Source: Roseobacter denitrificans OCh 114 (GTDB taxonomy: Bacteria; Pseudomonadota; Alphaproteobacteria; Rhodobacterales; Rhodobacteraceae). Taken from it: 64,000 nt of DNA. Positions within the stretch are counted from its first letter, which is position 1. Each line of letters begins with the position of its first letter. The position numbers and the translations under genes are program-made. Below are positions 62,110 to 64,000 of the stretch, piece by piece. The notes beneath the pieces are model-generated. The model was not told where the DNA came from and made no database searches. It was given only the letters and a program-made list of their open reading frames with translations. The DNA lies in NCBI RefSeq assembly GCF_000014045.1, contig NC_008209.1:4069098-4133097 (forward strand), read 5' to 3'.

Positions 62110-62793
62110 TTAATAGTCGCCGGCGTTGTCTACGTCGAAGTTGTAGAGTCGGCGAGCGGAGCCGTAGCGCTTGAACTCTTCGGGCTTGGCGTCACAGCCG
62201 CCCTTTTCCAGCAGGTCACGCAGGATTTCGATGTGCTCGGGGCGCATCTCCTTCTCGATGCAGTCCGCACCCAGCGATTTGACGGAGCCGCGCACGAAAA
62301 GCCGCGCCTCATAGATCGAATCGCCCAGGGCGTCCCCGGCATCACCGCAGACGACCATATTGCCCGACTGCGCCATGAAGGCGGACATGTGACCCACATT
62401 GCCGTGCACAACAATGTCGATGCCCTTCATCGAGATGCCGCAACGCGAGGACGCATTGCCCTTGATCACCAGCAGCCCGCCATTCCCGGTCGCCCCGGCA
62501 TATTGGCTTGCGTCACCTTCGATGATCACGCTGCCGGACATCATGTTTTCCGCAACACCGGGACCGGCGGAGCCGTGCACATGCACGGTCGCCTGCTTGT
62601 TCATACCGCCAGTGTAATAGCCGGTTGAGCCTTTGACGTTCACTTCAATCGGCGCATCAAGACCAACAGCAACGGCGTGGCTGCCCTTTGGGTTGATGAT
62701 TTCCCAATTGGTCTGGTTGGTTTCCTGCGCTTGCGCGTGCAGCGTTGCGTTCAGGTCGCGCAGGCCGGAGGTTTCAAGATCAATTGTCTGCAT
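62110..62793 (-). CDS. mgsB: N-methylglutamate synthase subunit B (GXGXG domain)
   Basis: The 227-residue product is the right-handed beta-helix GXGXG domain normally found at the C-terminus of GltB. It shows regular repeats such as GNGGLLVIKGNAS, IVVHGNVGHMSAFM, MVVCGDAGDALGDSIYEA and RLFVRGSVKSLGADC. It has no separate catalytic motif and probably holds the complex together or forms a channel between the active sites. Its start overlaps the mgsA stop as TAATG. Confidence 0.88.
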   Translation of the reverse strand: MQTIDLETSGLRDLNATLHAQAQETNQTNWEIINPKGSHAVAVGLDAPIEVNVKGSTGYYTGGMNKQATVHVHGSAGPGVAENMMSGSVIIEGDASQYAGATGNGGLLVIKGNASSRCGISMKGIDIVVHGNVGHMSAFMAQSGNMVVCGDAGDALGDSIYEARLFVRGSVKSLGADCIEKEMRPEHIEILRDLLEKGGCDAKPEEFKRYGSARRLYNFDVDNAGDY

Positions 62794-63722
62794 TACGCCA
62801 CTTCCTTCTTCGATACCGGCGCCGTGTCGTGGCTCCAGAAGTACACTGTTGCGGGTTCCGGCTCCCAGACGCGGGCGTCGTCGATGCCGGGCAAATTCAC
62901 CAGAGCACGGTATTCGGACCCGAAGGCAACATATTGATCGGTTTCGGCCATCACCGCAGGCTTGCAGGCAATCGGGTCGCGCACGACGCCAAAGCCGTCC
63001 TTTGTGCCCACAACAAAATTGAAGAAACCATCCAGATCGTCAAGCGATGCTTCCAGCGCCTCGCCAAGGGTCGCGCCATTCTGCATCTTCCAGGTGATAT
63101 AGGCCGCGCCGACTTCGGTGTCGTTCATGGTTTCGATATGGATACCCTCACGCTGCAATTTGCGACGCAGGGAATTGTGATTGGACAACGATCCGTTATG
63201 GACAAGGCACTGATCCAAGCCGGTGTTGAACGGGTGCGCACCCAGCGTTGTCACGGCTGATTCTGTCGCCATACGCGTGTGACCGATGCCATGCGTGCCC
63301 GTCATCGAAGGGAGGTCGAAACGGGCAGCCACATCTTTGGGCAGACCCACTTCCTTGTAGATCTCAAGCGTGTCGCCAAAGGACATCACGCGCACGTCAG
63401 GGGCAACGCTGCGCAGGGATTTGCGCGCGGTATCCGCCAGACCATTCGGGACATGCAGCACGGCGTGCGTGTCGTTGCGCGTCAGGCTGACCGCCGCGCC
63501 CAAAGCCGCGCTCAGTTTTTCGGCCAGACCGTCAAAGGCGGTATCAGGCGCGTCGGCCTGAACCGTCAGTTTCGAACGCGCCGAATCTTCGGCACGGTAG
63601 ATCGCGATCCCGGCACTGTCCGGGCCGCGGTCCGTCATCGTGATCAGCATGTCCGTCAGCAATGCGCCAAGCTTGGGCTCAAGCGCCTTGTCTTTCAAAA
63701 ATAATCCGACAATTCCGCACAT
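62793..63722 (-). CDS. mgsA: N-methylglutamate synthase subunit A (class II amidotransferase)
   Basis: The 309-residue product starts MCGIVGLFLKDK, so the cysteine at position 2 becomes the N-terminal nucleophile of a class II glutamine amidotransferase. Further motifs are MTDRGPDSAGIAIYR, GIGHTRMATES and HNGSLSNHNSLRR. It provides the amide-hydrolysing activity of the mgs complex. It is the first gene of the minus-strand run mgsA-B-C; the upstream gap holds its promoter. Confidence 0.9.
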   Translation of the reverse strand: MCGIVGLFLKDKALEPKLGALLTDMLITMTDRGPDSAGIAIYRAEDSARSKLTVQADAPDTAFDGLAEKLSAALGAAVSLTRNDTHAVLHVPNGLADTARKSLRSVAPDVRVMSFGDTLEIYKEVGLPKDVAARFDLPSMTGTHGIGHTRMATESAVTTLGAHPFNTGLDQCLVHNGSLSNHNSLRRKLQREGIHIETMNDTEVGAAYITWKMQNGATLGEALEASLDDLDGFFNFVVGTKDGFGVVRDPIACKPAVMAETDQYVAFGSEYRALVNLPGIDDARVWEPEPATVYFWSHDTAPVSKKEVA

Positions 63723-63832
63723 TTCAGCGTCGCTCCATTTTTTTGCTTCTATCCATTTTCAGGCCTTGGAACCAGACTAGCACCTGATTTCGAAAGTGGC
63801 AACTAATATGAATAAATTATTCCTATGAGGCA

Positions 63833-63857
63833 AACGTGGGCAAGAAATGCCCACGTT
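63833..63857 (-). terminator. Hairpin after the partial gene at the window end
   Basis: AACGTGGGCA (63833-63842) and TGCCCACGTT (63848-63857) form a perfect 10-bp stem with a 5-base loop. It follows the stop of the minus-strand gene at 63871 and precedes the mgsA upstream region. The T-run is short (TTT). Confidence 0.5.
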
Positions 63858-63870
63858 CCGTTTTCAGGTG

Positions 63871-64000
63871 TCAGTATCGCTCAACACTTCGCTGGATCCG
63901 CTCGTGGTCCAGCGCGCGTTTCCTGGCCTGTTCGAGGTGGGCGGATTCGCGCACGAACTGAATGCGATGCCAGCCGATCCAGAAGATCACACCGACAACG
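63871..64000 (-). CDS. C-terminal fragment of a small membrane protein (5' end outside window)
   Basis: An open frame enters from the window edge and stops at 63871-63873. The 42 visible residues begin with a hydrophobic helix (VVGVIFWIGWHRIQF) followed by an amphipathic charged tail (RESAHLEQARKRALDHERIQR). This is typical of the end of a membrane protein; the family is not recognisable from the fragment. It is co-directional with mgsA but separated from it by a hairpin. Confidence 0.6.
   Translation of the reverse strand, partial: VVGVIFWIGWHRIQFVRESAHLEQARKRALDHERIQRSVERY

Noticed and set aside
62110..63722. Naming the trio glxB/glxC/glxD
   Set aside because: The rhizobial glx genes share this architecture, but the neighbouring gmaS-like gene and C1 enzymes fit N-methylglutamate synthase (mgsABC) better. 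Phylogeny would settle it.
1..64000. CRISPR array, tRNA or rRNA genes
   Set aside because: No regularly spaced direct repeats were seen outside the coding repeat at 10401-10556, and the gaps between genes are too short or lack cloverleaf-like or rRNA-like sequence by eye. A tRNAscan or Rfam run would be decisive.

Overview
The window looks like a chromosomal segment of a marine alphaproteobacterium of the Rhodobacteraceae (Roseobacter group). The evidence is fairly GC-rich coding DNA, an FNR-type box, malyl-CoA lyase and malate-CoA ligase genes, and a gmaS/mgsABC methylamine cluster next to serine-cycle genes. This assignment is inferred from gene content; no search was run.

Region 1 (1-6781) is a surface-polysaccharide locus. 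It holds the tail of a membrane protein, galE on the minus strand, and a plus-strand run of a GT-B-like surface-glycan protein, a NeuB-family synthase, a polysaccharide pyruvyl transferase family protein and a fused NeuA-PseG protein. Together these suggest synthesis and activation of a nonulosonic (sialic, legionaminic or pseudaminic-like) acid. Region 2 (7286-13201) has a membrane GGDEF/EAL protein, a DUF4157 protein with 14-residue repeats, a prokaryotic ionotropic-glutamate-receptor-like channel and a SAM methyltransferase.

Region 3 (13624-37581) is one tightly coupled operon for an extracellular contractile injection system (eCIS). It encodes a DUF4255 terminator protein, an unknown protein, one very large sheath, two tube proteins, a 57-residue DUF5908-like protein, a LysM hub, a VgrG-like spike, PAAR, gp25, a lipoprotein, two large baseplate proteins, a fibre-like protein, a tape measure protein, an AAA+ ATPase and a 1109-residue exported protein with C-terminal membrane helices. 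The sheath carries an inserted CSPG/cadherin-like block. The lipoprotein and the membrane protein point to an envelope connection that is not part of the standard eCIS core.

Region 4 (38065-63722) is a one-carbon metabolism block. The first operon encodes a two-subunit formate dehydrogenase, formate-THF ligase and two adjacent FolD paralogues, the second of which has the cyclohydrolase lysine replaced by glutamine. Then come a DMT transporter, a truncated haemoglobin with a perfect FNR box, glycerate kinase and malyl-CoA lyase on the minus strand, and a LuxR-type regulator with an atypical receiver. A divergent serine-cycle operon follows (sga, mtkA, mtkB, hprA, ppc, glyA). Facing it, after a bidirectional terminator, are gmaS and mgsCBA of the N-methylglutamate pathway. 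The set would take methylamine carbon to methylene-THF, oxidise it to formate and CO2, or assimilate it through serine.

A roughly 100-bp imperfect palindromic repeat occurs three times (6918-7019, 37581-37678 inverted, 46120-46220). Two copies abut stop codons, so it may act as a terminator.
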